From the NCBI RefSeq assembly GCF_000424325.1, contig NZ_AUJR01000007.1:1-64000 (forward strand): 64,000 nucleotides of DNA, in the 5' to 3' direction. The notes under the pieces were generated by a model. It did no database searches. It was not told where the DNA came from and saw only the letters and a program-made list of their open reading frames with translations. Origin of the DNA: [Clostridium] clostridioforme AGR2157. GTDB lineage: Bacteria; Bacillota; Clostridia; Lachnospirales; Lachnospiraceae. A program made the position numbers and the translations under genes. Of this stretch, positions 24,971 through 34,069 are shown piece after piece; the first letter of the stretch is position 1; the number at the start of each line of letters is the position of its first letter.

Positions 24971-26716
24971 ATGTTTGAAAAGATGAAACTGAAATCTTAT
25001 TTGTTAGCAGTATTTTCCGCCATTATTTTCCTGGGAGGCATCCTTACGGCTGTTTCTGTGTTCGGAATGGGGAAAATCGAAAGCAGCACCAATAAACTGC
25101 TGGACAATATAATTGCCGCGGATACTGCCATGGAGGACAGCAGGATTTATGTGAACGTTGCAGCCCGGGACCTGCGGGAGATGATGCTGACGGAAGAAAG
25201 GGCCTCGGAGGAAAACCTGAAATCTGAGATTAACGCAAGCCTGGCGGCTGCCAGGGAGAAGATAACCCAGTTTAAAAGCGTTCACGGAGAGCGGGACGGG
25301 CTGGCGGCAGAGTATGAGGCTGCGTTTAACCAGTGGGTTGATATTGCCAACAGGGCGGTTTCGGAAATAGAAAGGGGCAATAAGGAACAGGCAAAGCAGA
25401 TTATATTGAATGAATGCTCTCCGGTTCTCAGCAGTCTCTCTTCCATCGCTCAGAGAATCAACGCAGCCACAACCCAGGAAAGGAATGAAAGTGAAAAAGC
25501 ATCTCTGCAGGAAATTACAATCTTCAGGTGGCTGTGCATTTTCACATTCCTTATCGTACTGGTGGGAAGCCTTTTCCTTGCAATTGTCACAACCAGAAAG
25601 ATTACCGGTATTGTGAAGAAGGTGGAGGAAGTGGTGATCGGGCTTTCCAAGGGAGATTTGAAAAGTACAATTGATTACCAGGCAAACAATGAATTCGGCA
25701 GCCTGGTGGAGCGCATGAATTTTTCCTTCAAAGAGCTTCTGAAGTATGTGGAAACCATAGACTATGTAATGGGAGAATACGCAAAGGGCAATTTTGCCTG
25801 CGCCACGGATGTGGAATTCCTGGGGGATTTCAAGAATATAAAAATTTCGGTCAGGAATTTCCGCTCAAAGATAAGCGATGTGTTAAGCGAGCTGCATGCT
25901 GCTTCTGAACAGGTGAATGTGGGTGCCGGCCAGGTTGCCAGCGGGGCGCAGGCCCTGGCCCAGGGAGCCACCGAGCAGGCCGGAAGCGTGGAAGACTTGT
26001 CCGACAGGATTAACGAAATTTCCGAACAGATTTCAAAAAGCGCTGAATACGCCCAGAATGCCAATGTGGTGGGGCATAAAGCCAGCGAGGTTGTAAACAG
26101 AAGCCGTGATGAAATGAAACAGATGCTTGGCGCCATAAAAGATATTGCTGTTGCTTCAGAGGATATTCAAAAAATCATTAAGGTGATTGACGATATTGCA
26201 TTCCAAACCAATATTTTGGCATTAAACGCAGCTGTGGAAGCAGCGCGGGCAGGAAATGCAGGCAAGGGTTTTGCTGTTGTTGCAGATGAGGTGCGCAACC
26301 TGGCGCAGAAGTCCGCGGACGCGGCAAAGAATACCACAGAGCTGATTGGAAGATCCCTGCAGCATGTAAAAAATGGAGAGGAGCTGGCAGCTAACACAGA
26401 CGCGGCATTTGATGAAATGGCTGAGCAGACAACACAAATACTGGATATGGTAGAAAAAATCGCGGATTCCTCCCAGCAGCAGGCTGACGCTATCGCAAAC
26501 ATCTCCCAGGGCGTTAAGCAGATATCTTCAGTGGTACAGATGAATTCCGCCACATCTGAAGAAAGCGCTGCGGCAAGCGAGGAGCTGAGCGGGCAGGCCA
26601 ATGTTATGAAGTCCCTTTTAAGCCAGTTCCGGATATCAGAGGACACAGGATATAAAAGTGAACCGTACACATCGGAAAAGAGAAGGGAAACACGGGAGGA
26701 CATGAGCAAATACTAA
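24971..26716 (+). CDS. methyl-accepting chemotaxis protein
   Basis: A 581-residue chemoreceptor. Membrane segments lie at about 9-31 and 187-208; between them is an extracellular four-helix-bundle type sensor (about 155 residues). A HAMP domain follows (to about 265), then a signalling coiled coil with the conserved hairpin [19 protein letters not shown] and [14 protein letters not shown] near residues 410-445. It should sense a small ligand and control CheA through CheW. A ligand cannot be named. AAAGGAGAG precedes the ATG. It lies 70 bp behind the transferase paralogue and may share its transcript. Confidence 0.9.
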   Translation: MFEKMKLKSYLLAVFSAIIFLGGILTAVSVFGMGKIESSTNKLLDNIIAADTAMEDSRIYVNVAARDLREMMLTEERASEENLKSEINASLAAAREKITQFKSVHGERDGLAAEYEAAFNQWVDIANRAVSEIERGNKEQAKQIILNECSPVLSSLSSIAQRINAATTQERNESEKASLQEITIFRWLCIFTFLIVLVGSLFLAIVTTRKITGIVKKVEEVVIGLSKGDLKSTIDYQANNEFGSLVERMNFSFKELLKYVETIDYVMGEYAKGNFACATDVEFLGDFKNIKISVRNFRSKISDVLSELHAASEQVNVGAGQVASGAQALAQGATEQAGSVEDLSDRINEISEQISKSAEYAQNANVVGHKASEVVNRSRDEMKQMLGAIKDIAVASEDIQKIIKVIDDIAFQTNILALNAAVEAARAGNAGKGFAVVADEVRNLAQKSADAAKNTTELIGRSLQHVKNGEELAANTDAAFDEMAEQTTQILDMVEKIADSSQQQADAIANISQGVKQISSVVQMNSATSEESAAASEELSGQANVMKSLLSQFRISEDTGYKSEPYTSEKRRETREDMSKY

Positions 26717-26745
26717 GATTTCCATGATGAAGCGGGAAAAGTTTT

Positions 26746-26793
26746 GCCGAAGCGTAATAAATTACGCTCCGGCATTTTGCGCGAAAATGCCGG
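26746..26793 (+). terminator. overlapping hairpins after the chemoreceptor gene
   Basis: GCCGAAGCGTAAT (26746-26758) pairs with ATTACGCTCCGGC (26761-26773, one mismatch), followed by ATTTTG. CCGGCATTTT/AAAATGCCGG (26771 region to 26793) can form an alternative hairpin from the same bases. Probably a terminator; the two folds exclude each other. A further imperfect inverted repeat (CCAGTTAAAG/CTTAAACTGG, 26810-26846) precedes the recombinase promoter. Confidence 0.5.
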
Positions 26794-26854
26794 AATTCCC
26801 GGCAGCCGTCCAGTTAAAGCTGTATCCATCCTTTTACTTAAACTGGAAATCAGG

Positions 26855-26883
26855 TTTACTTCCATTATTGGGTATACTATAAT
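26855..26883 (+). promoter_or_regulatory. SigA-type promoter of the recombinase gene
   Basis: TTTACT (26855-26860), 17-bp spacer, TATAAT (26878-26883), 51 bases ahead of the start codon. It lies outside the invertible segment, so it would work in both orientations. Confidence 0.65.
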
Positions 26884-26934
26884 AAAAAGATAACCTAATA
26901 ACAAAGCTGATCACAGTACGAGGAGGAAAACAAC

Positions 26935-27807
26935 ATGGAAGATCAGAAACTGGAACAGTTTGCCGCTTGGCTGCGTGACAGGGAGCGCAGTAAGAATACG
27001 GTGGAAAAATACGTAAGAGACGCCAGACGTTTCCTTGAATTTGCGGGAACAGATAACTGGGGACGGGAACAGGTGCTTCTGTACAAGGGCTATCTGCAGA
27101 AAGAATATAAGATTACCAGCGTCAATTCCATGCTGGTAGCTTTAAACAGCTATCTGCTTTTTATTGGCAGGCCGGAGTGCTCCGTGAATATTTGCCGGGT
27201 GCAGAGATGCCTTTTTCGGGATGAATCCCGGGAACTTTCCTATCGGGATTATAAAAACCTGGTGAGAGCGGCCAATATGCAGAAAAAAATACAGCTGAGC
27301 TGTATACTGCAGACCATTGCTTCCACAGGAATCCGGGTCAGTGAACTGAAATATATCACCGTGGAAGCCTTGAAAGGCCAAATGGTGGAAATCGACTGTA
27401 AGGGAAAATACCGGTTTATCCCATTGCCTGCTGCCCTTGTGATTGTACTGAAAGACTATTGCCGCAAGAAAAAAATCAAAAAGGGCTGCATTTTTGTTAC
27501 AGACAAGGGAGAGCCGATGGACAGGAGAAATATCTGGGCAGGGATGAAAGAATTATGCGGTGCGGCCCAGGTAGCGGAAACAAAGGTATTTCCTCATAAT
27601 CTGCGTCACCTGTTTGCGCGCTGTTACTACGAGCAGAAAAAAGATCTGGTCCGGCTGGCTGATTTCCTGGGACACAGCAGTGTGGAAACAACCAGGCGTT
27701 ATACCATGGTCAGCAGCAAAGAGGCCTACCAGAAGCAATTGGAACTGGGACTTGTGCTTGATGATAAGAGTGAAAACCCTCAAGAAAAAATCAGCATTAT
27801 GACATAA
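26935..27807 (+). CDS. tyrosine site-specific recombinase, probable flagellar-switch invertase
   Basis: A 290-residue tyrosine recombinase. An N-terminal SAM-like DNA-binding domain (to about 95) is followed by the catalytic domain with all key residues: Arg134 (TGIRVSEL), Lys158 (CKGKYRFIPL), His221 and Arg224 (FPHNLRH), His247 (LGHSS) and Tyr256 (TTRRYTM). Members of this size that are not phage integrases often invert promoters. The last codons (ATG ACA TAA) lie within the left inverted site at 27797-27824, and the right site lies 340 bp on, immediately upstream of the flgB operon. I infer that it inverts this segment. GAGGAGG precedes the ATG. Because both sites share GACATAAT, inversion would leave its stop codon unchanged. 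Confidence 0.9.
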   Translation: MEDQKLEQFAAWLRDRERSKNTVEKYVRDARRFLEFAGTDNWGREQVLLYKGYLQKEYKITSVNSMLVALNSYLLFIGRPECSVNICRVQRCLFRDESRELSYRDYKNLVRAANMQKKIQLSCILQTIASTGIRVSELKYITVEALKGQMVEIDCKGKYRFIPLPAALVIVLKDYCRKKKIKKGCIFVTDKGEPMDRRNIWAGMKELCGAAQVAETKVFPHNLRHLFARCYYEQKKDLVRLADFLGHSSVETTRRYTMVSSKEAYQKQLELGLVLDDKSENPQEKISIMT

Positions 27808-27824
27808 TGTGGATTATGTCTTAA
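27797..27824. repeat. left inverted recombination site
   Basis: The core GACATAAT-GTGG-ATTATGTC (27801-27820) is flanked by TTAT and TTAA. It can be read as two 11-bp arms (TTATGACATAA and TTATGTCTTAA) around a 6-bp centre TGTGGA, the layout of Xer-like recombinase sites. The core is the exact reverse complement of the right site's core. Confidence 0.9.
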
Positions 27825-27919
27825 AAAAACAAGATAGAAAAACTACATACTGTAATTAATGTTTCAAATTATGCAGACAACAGAACAACTCATACATCCA
27901 GTGGCTTCTGCCACATCTT

Positions 27920-27945
27920 AAAGTATGGGAATCCCCATACTTTTT
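27920..27945 (+). terminator. terminator inside the invertible segment
   Basis: A perfect 10-bp stem, AAAGTATGGG (27920-27929) with CCCATACTTT (27934-27943), with a TTTTT run at its end and T8 at 27952-27959. It works as a terminator only when read on the plus strand as given. Confidence 0.8.
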
Positions 27946-28083
27946 CCTCGGTTTTTTTTAGTTGCTGCTGTGTTTTTTACAGCACGATTTTATTTGGTTC
28001 CATGAGACGGCACGGTGCAACTGATACCATGATATGACAATTATCTTAAGATTGCAACCCAAAATTTTCAAAATCCCTAAAAT

Positions 28084-28156
28084 TTGTTAAAAGTAATAAA
28101 ATAATAATAATTTATGCATAGAAATTCGACAGGAAATTATTTAATCCGGCTATAGT
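28084..28156 (+). promoter_or_regulatory. candidate promoters in the invertible segment, pointing to flgB
   Basis: Two weak SigA-like pairs: TTGTTA (28084-28089) with TAATTT (28108-28113, spacer 18), and TCGACA (28126-28131) with TATAGT (28151-28156, spacer 19). Neither is a strong match, so the start point needs mapping. Confidence 0.35.
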
Positions 28157-28184
28157 TTATGACATAATCCACATTATGTCGTAA
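28157..28184. repeat. right inverted recombination site
   Basis: The core GACATAAT-CCAC-ATTATGTC (28161-28180) is flanked by TTAT and GTAA. The asymmetric centre CCAC is the complement of GTGG at the left site, which sets the two sites in inverted orientation. Confidence 0.9.
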
Positions 28185-28394
28185 CTAAGGTGGATTTTTT
28201 ATTGAGGCTTAAAATATTGATTGTGAAAAATGCGCATACCAGGTGCTTATATAAATATATTTTTTTGTACGGTTTTACGATAGACATCAGTCAGTACTTT
28301 TTAAAATGAGATTGTTAATGGCGGTTTCATAACCATAAGGCCTGATTGTTGCTATATATAAATGTCGAAATTTGAAATATAAAGGAGTGGTAAT
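28185..28394 (+). other. leader region between the switch and flgB
   Basis: 210 bases, AT-rich, with no gene. It would be the fixed part of the flgB mRNA leader if transcription starts in the invertible segment. I looked for a c-di-GMP riboswitch and did not recognise one. A weak SigA-like pair (TTGTTA 28312-28317, ATAAGG 28335-28340) could give switch-independent transcription. Confidence 0.4.
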
Positions 28395-28790
28395 GTGTCG
28401 GGAATGTATGGAAATGGAATAGGGCTTACAGAAAAGGTTCTGGACTATTTATGGGGGAGACAGAACATAACTTTAAATAATATTGTCAATGTGGATACCC
28501 CTGGTTTTAAAGCCCAGTATGTAACGTTTGAGGAAGAATTGGCAAAGAAGATCCAAAATGCCGGCGGCGCAGACGGGAGGAAGACCCAAAGCGCAATAGC
28601 GGAAGCAATCAGGTCAAGCAGGGCAGGCCTGCTCACAACCTGGAATGAAGCTACCCGTCTGGACGGCAATAATGTGGACATGGATCAGGAGCAGGTGGAG
28701 CTTGTGCGCACGGCCTACGAGTATCAGCAGGCGGCGAATTCAATCAACAGTGAATTAAACCGTCTGCGCACTGCGGCCAAAACCTTTTAA
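28395..28790 (+). CDS. flgB: flagellar basal-body rod protein FlgB
   Basis: A 131-residue proximal rod subunit. The N-terminal rod motif ITLNNIVNVDTPGFKAQ and the C-terminal helix with DQEQVELVRTAYEYQQAANSINSELNRLR are both present. It starts with GTG at 28395, 4 bases after AAAGGAGTGG. It is the first gene of the long flagellar operon. Its usual partner flgC is not next to it but 12 kb downstream. Confidence 0.95.
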   Translation: MSGMYGNGIGLTEKVLDYLWGRQNITLNNIVNVDTPGFKAQYVTFEEELAKKIQNAGGADGRKTQSAIAEAIRSSRAGLLTTWNEATRLDGNNVDMDQEQVELVRTAYEYQQAANSINSELNRLRTAAKTF

Positions 28791-28833
28791 GCAGGCATTG
28801 ATCATTAAATTCAATTAACAGGAGATACGGAAG

Positions 28834-29163
28834 ATGGAATTATCAATGAAATTATCAGCAGAATTTATCAGGCCAATGGAGGAGTGGAATTCCGTGCCGG
28901 GTATAGGGTCTGCTGAAAACAAAGATGTTTTTGGGGAAAAGAAATCCCTTTTTCAGAACGTATTGGAAAACGCCGTGGAACAGGTGCGCATTACTCAGGA
29001 AGACGCGGAGAATAAAAAATATCTTTTGGCCACAGGGCAGTTGGACGATGTTCATTCCCTGCCTATTGCTGAGGCAAAAGCAGCCCTTTGCGTTGAGGTG
29101 CTGGTTGCTTTGAGGAATAAGGCAATGGAGTCTTATAACGAAATCATGAAAATGAGCGTATAG
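28834..29163 (+). CDS. fliE: hook-basal body complex protein FliE
   Basis: A 109-residue protein that joins the MS ring to the rod. The conserved part is FQNVLENAVEQVRITQEDAE, then LATGQLDDVHSLPIAEAKAALCVEVLVALRNKAMESYNEIMKM. It lies between flgB and fliF, as usual once flgC is left out. Confidence 0.9.
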   Translation: MELSMKLSAEFIRPMEEWNSVPGIGSAENKDVFGEKKSLFQNVLENAVEQVRITQEDAENKKYLLATGQLDDVHSLPIAEAKAALCVEVLVALRNKAMESYNEIMKMSV

Positions 29164-29197
29164 TTCAAACCAATAATGGCAGAAGGCTGGAAGGAAA

Positions 29198-30925
29198 ATG
29201 CACACTCTAAAGGAAAACTGGCAGAAATTGTCGGATAAATCAAAGAAAATGTTAATGACAATCACTGGAGTAACGGCAGTGGTTGTTGTTTTGGCGGTTA
29301 TAGCCCTTAAAATTGGCTGGCAGCCAGAATACAGCACCCTTTTTACAGGGCTGAATCAGGAGGAAGCCCAGGAGGTGGTGTCGCTTCTTCAAGAGGGAAA
29401 TGTTGACTATCGGTTTAATGATAAGGAGGGTGCAATCCAGGTCCCCAAGGAAAATGTGGACCAGACAAGAGCGAGACTTTTAAGCCAGGGGTATCCCAAG
29501 AGCGGGTTTACCTATGATATGTATCGTGATAACGCAGGCCTGATGACAACAGAATCAGATAAAAAGCAGTATACGCTTTATGACTTGCAGGACCGGCTGG
29601 GTGCCCAGATTCGTTTGTTTGAGGGAGTGAGGGATGCGAAGGTAACGATTGCAGAGGCAGGTGAGCAGAAATACGCTATTTCTGACCAGACCGGCACGGA
29701 CGCGTCTGCTTCCGTTGTGGTAACCATGGAGAGTGGAAAGGCCCTTACGCCGGATAAAGCGGCGGCCATAAAGAACCTGATCGCCCGCGCTGTAAAGGGG
29801 ATGAATTTTACCAGCGTCTCTGTTTTTGACGCGGAAACCATGATGGAGATCGGGGATAACAGCGCGGATGAAAGCGGCCTGGGCGGCGCAAAGGATTTGA
29901 CTGCCCTTACAAGCCTGATTGAAAACAATATCGGGGCAAATGTGCGGCGGGTACTGGAAAAGCTTTACGGCCAGGGAAATGTGGCTGTCTCAGTTAAGGG
30001 GACCCTGAACATGGAAAAACTGATCCAGGAAAATACACAGTATTCCACTCCGGATAAGATTGACGAGCAGGATAAAACCGGTCTGCTTCATAAAGAAGAT
30101 GTTGTAAATGAAAATTCACTGGCAGCAGATGTGTCTGCCGGCGGTGTGGCAGGCGCGGATGCCAATGCGGATACGCCCAGATATACAAATAATGATAATA
30201 CCCAGACTGTGGCGGACAACTATGCCAACAGCAGCGCCGCAAGGGAATGGCTGTATAACACAGTGAAGGAACAGCGCCAGGTAGAGCCGGGGGTGTTGGA
30301 AAATATCACGGTGGGCATTGTGATCAATACGGATGATATGTCTGTAAGCCGGAATGACCTTGTAAAGCTGGTTGCCAACTCCGCAGGCATTCCCCAGGAT
30401 GCGGCGGAGCAGAACATCGCAATCGTGCGTGCGGCAGCGCCCGGCGCGGGCCAGTCTCCTGGTGCAGAAGCCCGGCAGGTGAGCGCCCAGCCGGATCAGG
30501 CATTGAATCTTCCGCTGCCAGTGGTGATTGCAATTATTTCGGGCATAGTGCTGCTTGTGCTGCTGGTTCTTTTACTTATACTCCGCAGCAGGGGCAGGAA
30601 GAAGGCAAAAGCCGGGGATGCGGACATGGACGGGCTGTTCGACCTTGTGGAAAATACAGAGGAGGAGTTTGTGGCCGGAGAATCGCCCGGAATAGCTGAT
30701 GGGGCAGCTGCTGAAGCGGGGGTGGCCGCACAGGATGAGGAGATGCGCAGGAACGAAGAAATCATCAACCTTCGTATGCAGCATAGTATGAAGCTGAAAC
30801 AGAATATCGGCGATTTTGTGGAGCAAAATCCGCAGATTGCCGCAAAATTAGTGCAGAGTTGGCTGAGAGGAGAGGTCGAGGACATTGGCAGAAAAGGCAG
30901 TGATACAAGAAGAAAAGAAAAGTGA
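29198..30925 (+). CDS. fliF: flagellar MS-ring protein FliF
   Basis: A 575-residue membrane ring protein. Membrane helices lie near residues 22-40 and 433-460. The periplasmic-side ring-building motifs are present (YSTLFTGLNQEEAQEVVSLLQEGNVDYR, ARLLSQGYPKSGF, YDLQDRLGAQIRLFEGVRDAKVTIA). The cytoplasmic tail, including NPQIAAKLVQSWLRGE, binds FliG. Its last 41 bases overlap fliG in another frame, so the two ring partners are translationally coupled. Confidence 0.95.
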   Translation: MHTLKENWQKLSDKSKKMLMTITGVTAVVVVLAVIALKIGWQPEYSTLFTGLNQEEAQEVVSLLQEGNVDYRFNDKEGAIQVPKENVDQTRARLLSQGYPKSGFTYDMYRDNAGLMTTESDKKQYTLYDLQDRLGAQIRLFEGVRDAKVTIAEAGEQKYAISDQTGTDASASVVVTMESGKALTPDKAAAIKNLIARAVKGMNFTSVSVFDAETMMEIGDNSADESGLGGAKDLTALTSLIENNIGANVRRVLEKLYGQGNVAVSVKGTLNMEKLIQENTQYSTPDKIDEQDKTGLLHKEDVVNENSLAADVSAGGVAGADANADTPRYTNNDNTQTVADNYANSSAAREWLYNTVKEQRQVEPGVLENITVGIVINTDDMSVSRNDLVKLVANSAGIPQDAAEQNIAIVRAAAPGAGQSPGAEARQVSAQPDQALNLPLPVVIAIISGIVLLVLLVLLLILRSRGRKKAKAGDADMDGLFDLVENTEEEFVAGESPGIADGAAAEAGVAAQDEEMRRNEEIINLRMQHSMKLKQNIGDFVEQNPQIAAKLVQSWLRGEVEDIGRKGSDTRRKEK

Positions 30926-31937
30926 GACAGATATCATTACTGATACCAGGCAAAAAGCTGCCATTGTGGTCGTGTCCCTGGGAGCGGACCGGGCTTCGCA
31001 GATTTACAAGTATCTCAGCGAGCAGGATATTGAGGATCTGACCTATGAAGTGGCGAAGATGGGAAAAACTTCCAACAGTCAGGTGGAAAATTCCCTGGAT
31101 GAATTCTATAAACTGTGTCTGACACACAAGATGATGTCAGACGGAGGACTGGATTATGCCAGAAATGTACTTGAAAAGGCATTTGGAGAAACAGCAGCCA
31201 GAAGCCTTTTGGAAAAGGTTTCCAGAACCTTGCAGTCCAAACCCTTTAATTTCTTCATGAAAGGGGATCCGAAGGCGCTGCTGTCTTTGCTGCAGCATGA
31301 GCGTCCCCAGGTAATCGCCCTTATTATGGCTTATATGGATCCCAAGCAGGCTGCCCTGGTACTGGAGCAGCTTCCGGATAAAAAGCGGATCCCGATTTTG
31401 GAAAAAATGGCTAATATGGACAGGGTGTCCCCGGAGGCCATTGCCATTGTTGAGGAGGAGATGAAGCGTAAGTTTGCAACCATTATCACCAGCGAGGACA
31501 ATATGAACCTTGGCGGAATCGACTTTGTGGCAGATGTTATGAACAATGTGGACAGAAGCAGTGAAAGACGTATTTTTGATGAGATGGATAAACATAATCC
31601 TGATCTGTCACAGAATATCAGGTCCAGGATGTTTGTATTTGAAAACATTCTGGATATGGATGACCGGTCCATTCAGCGTTTTGTCCGTGACTGCGATACA
31701 AAGGATATCGTGTATGCCCTTAAGAGCGCCCCGGATGAGATGAAGCAGGTATTCTTTTCCAATATGTCCAAGCGTATGGCTGAAACTGTAAAGGGAGATT
31801 TGGAGGTTACCACCAATGTAAGGCTTAAGGATGTTGAGGAGGCGCAGCAGCGCATTGTCAATATTATCCGAAGTCTGGAAGAAGCAGGAGAGGTCATTAT
31901 AAAGAAGGGAGGAGAGGATGATAACATCATCGTTTAA
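30885..31937 (+). CDS. fliG: flagellar motor switch protein FliG
   Basis: A 350-residue rotor protein. The N-terminal domain binds FliF. The middle EHPQ-like motif is LQHERPQVIALIMAYM. The C-terminal torque domain includes LVRDCDTKD-type VRDCDTKDIVYALKSAPDEMKQVFFSNMSKR, with the charged helix that faces the stator. The start is TTG 30885, which follows AGAGGAGAGG; no ATG in frame is near the expected N-terminus. It overlaps fliF at its start and fliH at its end. Confidence 0.95.
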   Translation: MAEKAVIQEEKKSETDIITDTRQKAAIVVVSLGADRASQIYKYLSEQDIEDLTYEVAKMGKTSNSQVENSLDEFYKLCLTHKMMSDGGLDYARNVLEKAFGETAARSLLEKVSRTLQSKPFNFFMKGDPKALLSLLQHERPQVIALIMAYMDPKQAALVLEQLPDKKRIPILEKMANMDRVSPEAIAIVEEEMKRKFATIITSEDNMNLGGIDFVADVMNNVDRSSERRIFDEMDKHNPDLSQNIRSRMFVFENILDMDDRSIQRFVRDCDTKDIVYALKSAPDEMKQVFFSNMSKRMAETVKGDLEVTTNVRLKDVEEAQQRIVNIIRSLEEAGEVIIKKGGEDDNIIV

Positions 31938-32748
31938 AGGCATTGTAAAGCCGGGGGAGGCGAAGGTGGAAGCCTTTTCTTTTCCTGTCCAGCTGTCTTC
32001 TCCTGCAAAAAAATCAGTAAAGGAAAAGGGGCCAAAGGCAGAAGATGTACCTCTTCCCTGCCCGGAGTCGAGGGAGGAGGCGGATTACATGGCCCTTGGC
32101 GGGGCCGGAGGAATCATAGAGGGAGCAAAAGCGGACGCCCGGCAGATCATCATGGAAGCAAATGCACAGGCTGAAGATATCATTGCAAAAGCAAGGCAGA
32201 CCGCAGACCGGATAAAAAAGGAATCCGCCTCCCAGGGGCGGGAGGAGGGATACAGGGAGGGATATGAGCAGGGGCGGAAAGAGAGCATGGAAAAAAGCGG
32301 CAGGTTGCTGAGAGAGCAGCAGGACGTGTTTCGCAGCAGCCTGGAGACCGCCCTCAGCGCCATTGATGCTGCCAAGGAAAGAAGCATTGAAAAATACCTT
32401 GATGAATTAAAAGACTGCTCTCTTGCCGTGGCGGAAAAAGTGATTTGCGTCAGTCTTAAATCCAGCGGCCATATCATCAAGAGAATGCTTGTCTCAGAAA
32501 TAGAAAAACTGAAACGGACCGCATGGGTAAAGATATACATGGAGAAAAGCGATTACAACATGATGATGGAGGCGGACGCGGACGTTGTAAATGAATTGGC
32601 CAGGCTGTCGGACAATATCAAATTTATAGTCATGAATAAAGAAAGCAATGGAAGCTGCATCATTGAAATGCCGGAAGAAATCGTGGATATCAGTGTGGAT
32701 ACCCAGATGGATAATATAAGGGAATTGCTGGAAAATATCAAAGTTTAG
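31918..32748 (+). CDS. fliH: flagellar export stator protein FliH
   Basis: A 276-residue regulator of the export ATPase FliI. An Ala/Glu/Lys-rich coiled coil (GAKADARQIIMEANAQAEDIIAKARQTADRIKKE) is followed by a Gly-repeat segment (SQGREEGYREGYEQGRKE), typical of FliH, and a V-ATPase-E-like C-terminal domain. It overlaps fliG by 20 bases and ends 8 bases before fliI. Confidence 0.9.
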   Translation: MITSSFKGIVKPGEAKVEAFSFPVQLSSPAKKSVKEKGPKAEDVPLPCPESREEADYMALGGAGGIIEGAKADARQIIMEANAQAEDIIAKARQTADRIKKESASQGREEGYREGYEQGRKESMEKSGRLLREQQDVFRSSLETALSAIDAAKERSIEKYLDELKDCSLAVAEKVICVSLKSSGHIIKRMLVSEIEKLKRTAWVKIYMEKSDYNMMMEADADVVNELARLSDNIKFIVMNKESNGSCIIEMPEEIVDISVDTQMDNIRELLENIKV

Positions 32749-32756
32749 GAGCGCTT

Positions 32757-34058
32757 ATGTTTAAGAAAATCCCTCAGATGGTGGCCAAGGCGGAGGCTGT
32801 AAGCCACATTGGGAAAATTGAAAATGTGGTAGGGATGTCCATAGAAGCATCCGGCGGCCGGTCCGGCGTCGGAGATATTGTCATGATCTATAACGAAGAG
32901 CAGAACCGTCAGGTGCCGGCAGAAGTAGTGGGCTTTAAAGACGGGAAAGTCCAGCTTATGACCTATGAGCCCACCAGCGGGATAACCTCCGGAAGCTTTG
33001 TGCGCAACACAAGGCGCAGGCTTAAGGTGCCGGTGGGGAATTTCCTGCGGGGCAGGATCATCAATGCCCTGGGAGAACCCCTGGATGGAAAAGAGGAATT
33101 TCAGCCAACCCAGTTTTATACGGTTAACAGTTCCTATACAAATCCTTTAAGCCGGCCGCCGATCCGGGAACGCCTGGAGTTTGGAGTCAAGGCGATCGAT
33201 GGACTTAATACCATTGGGAAAGGCCAGAGAATAGGGATTTTTGCAGGCTCAGGCGTGGGAAAAAGCACTTTGATGGGAATGATCGCTAAAAACGTAAAGG
33301 CTGACATTAATGTGATCGCGCTGGTGGGAGAGCGGGGGCGGGAGGTCCTGGAGTTTGTGCAAAAGGACTTGGGAGAAGAGGGAATGAACCGGTCGGTTTT
33401 AGTGGTTGCGACATCGGACCAGCCCGCCATGCTCAGAATGAAATGCCCCTTGGTCGCCACTACAATAGCGGAGTATTTCAGGGACCGGGGAAATGACGTG
33501 CTTTTGATGATGGACTCCCTTACCCGCTATGCCATGGCCCAGCGGGAAGTTGGGCTTGCCATTGGAGAACCGCCTATTGCCAGGGGCTATACGCCCTCTA
33601 TCTATGCCGAGCTTCCAAAACTTTTGGAGCGGAGCGGGAATTTTAATCAGGGCTCCATAACAGGGGTATACACGGTGCTGGTGGAGGGCGATGATACAAA
33701 CGAACCGATTTCCGACACGGTCCGGGGGATTCTGGACGGCCATATCGTGCTCAGCCGGCAGCTTGCAAGTGAGAACCATTTTCCTGCCATTGACATTGGA
33801 GCCAGTATTTCAAGATTAATGGTAGAAGTAGTTTCAAAGGAACACAGGATTTTGGCCTCCCGTTTCCGGAATATGATGGGGCTGTATCAGAAAAACGCAG
33901 ATCTTATCTCAATCGGCGCATATAAAAAAGGGAGCAATGGAGCCTTAGACGAGGCGGTTTCTAAAATTGACCGCATGAACCAGTTCCTGGAGCAGGACAT
34001 TGATGAAAGCTTTGAATACCATGAGATATTGGCATTAATGAAAGAAATTACCGGCTAG
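32757..34058 (+). CDS. fliI: flagellum-specific ATPase FliI
   Basis: A 433-residue hexameric ATPase that feeds substrates to the type III export gate. Walker A is GSGVGKST (164-171), Walker B is VLLMMDSLTRYA, and the family signature PSIYAELPKLLERSG follows. Length and motifs are normal. Confidence 0.95.
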   Translation: MFKKIPQMVAKAEAVSHIGKIENVVGMSIEASGGRSGVGDIVMIYNEEQNRQVPAEVVGFKDGKVQLMTYEPTSGITSGSFVRNTRRRLKVPVGNFLRGRIINALGEPLDGKEEFQPTQFYTVNSSYTNPLSRPPIRERLEFGVKAIDGLNTIGKGQRIGIFAGSGVGKSTLMGMIAKNVKADINVIALVGERGREVLEFVQKDLGEEGMNRSVLVVATSDQPAMLRMKCPLVATTIAEYFRDRGNDVLLMMDSLTRYAMAQREVGLAIGEPPIARGYTPSIYAELPKLLERSGNFNQGSITGVYTVLVEGDDTNEPISDTVRGILDGHIVLSRQLASENHFPAIDIGASISRLMVEVVSKEHRILASRFRNMMGLYQKNADLISIGAYKKGSNGALDEAVSKIDRMNQFLEQDIDESFEYHEILALMKEITG

Positions 34059-34069
34059 GAGACAATACC

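Larger units (their letters stand above)
27821..28160. other. predicted invertible DNA segment upstream of the flgB operon
   Basis: 340 bp between the two inverted cores, with no gene. On the plus strand as given it has a small hairpin (GTGGC/GCCAC, 27901-27914), a terminator (27920-27945), another hairpin (TGCTGT/ACAGCA, 27966-27984), then an AT-rich stretch with promoter-like boxes pointing to flgB. In this orientation transcription from the recombinase would stop inside the segment and flgB would need the internal promoter. After inversion the promoter-like boxes would point away from flgB and the terminator would lose its U-tract. Confidence 0.75.

Noticed and set aside
28185-28394. c-di-GMP riboswitch in the flgB leader, as in Clostridioides difficile
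   Set aside because: None of the conserved GEMM-I or GEMM-II sequence blocks could be recognised.
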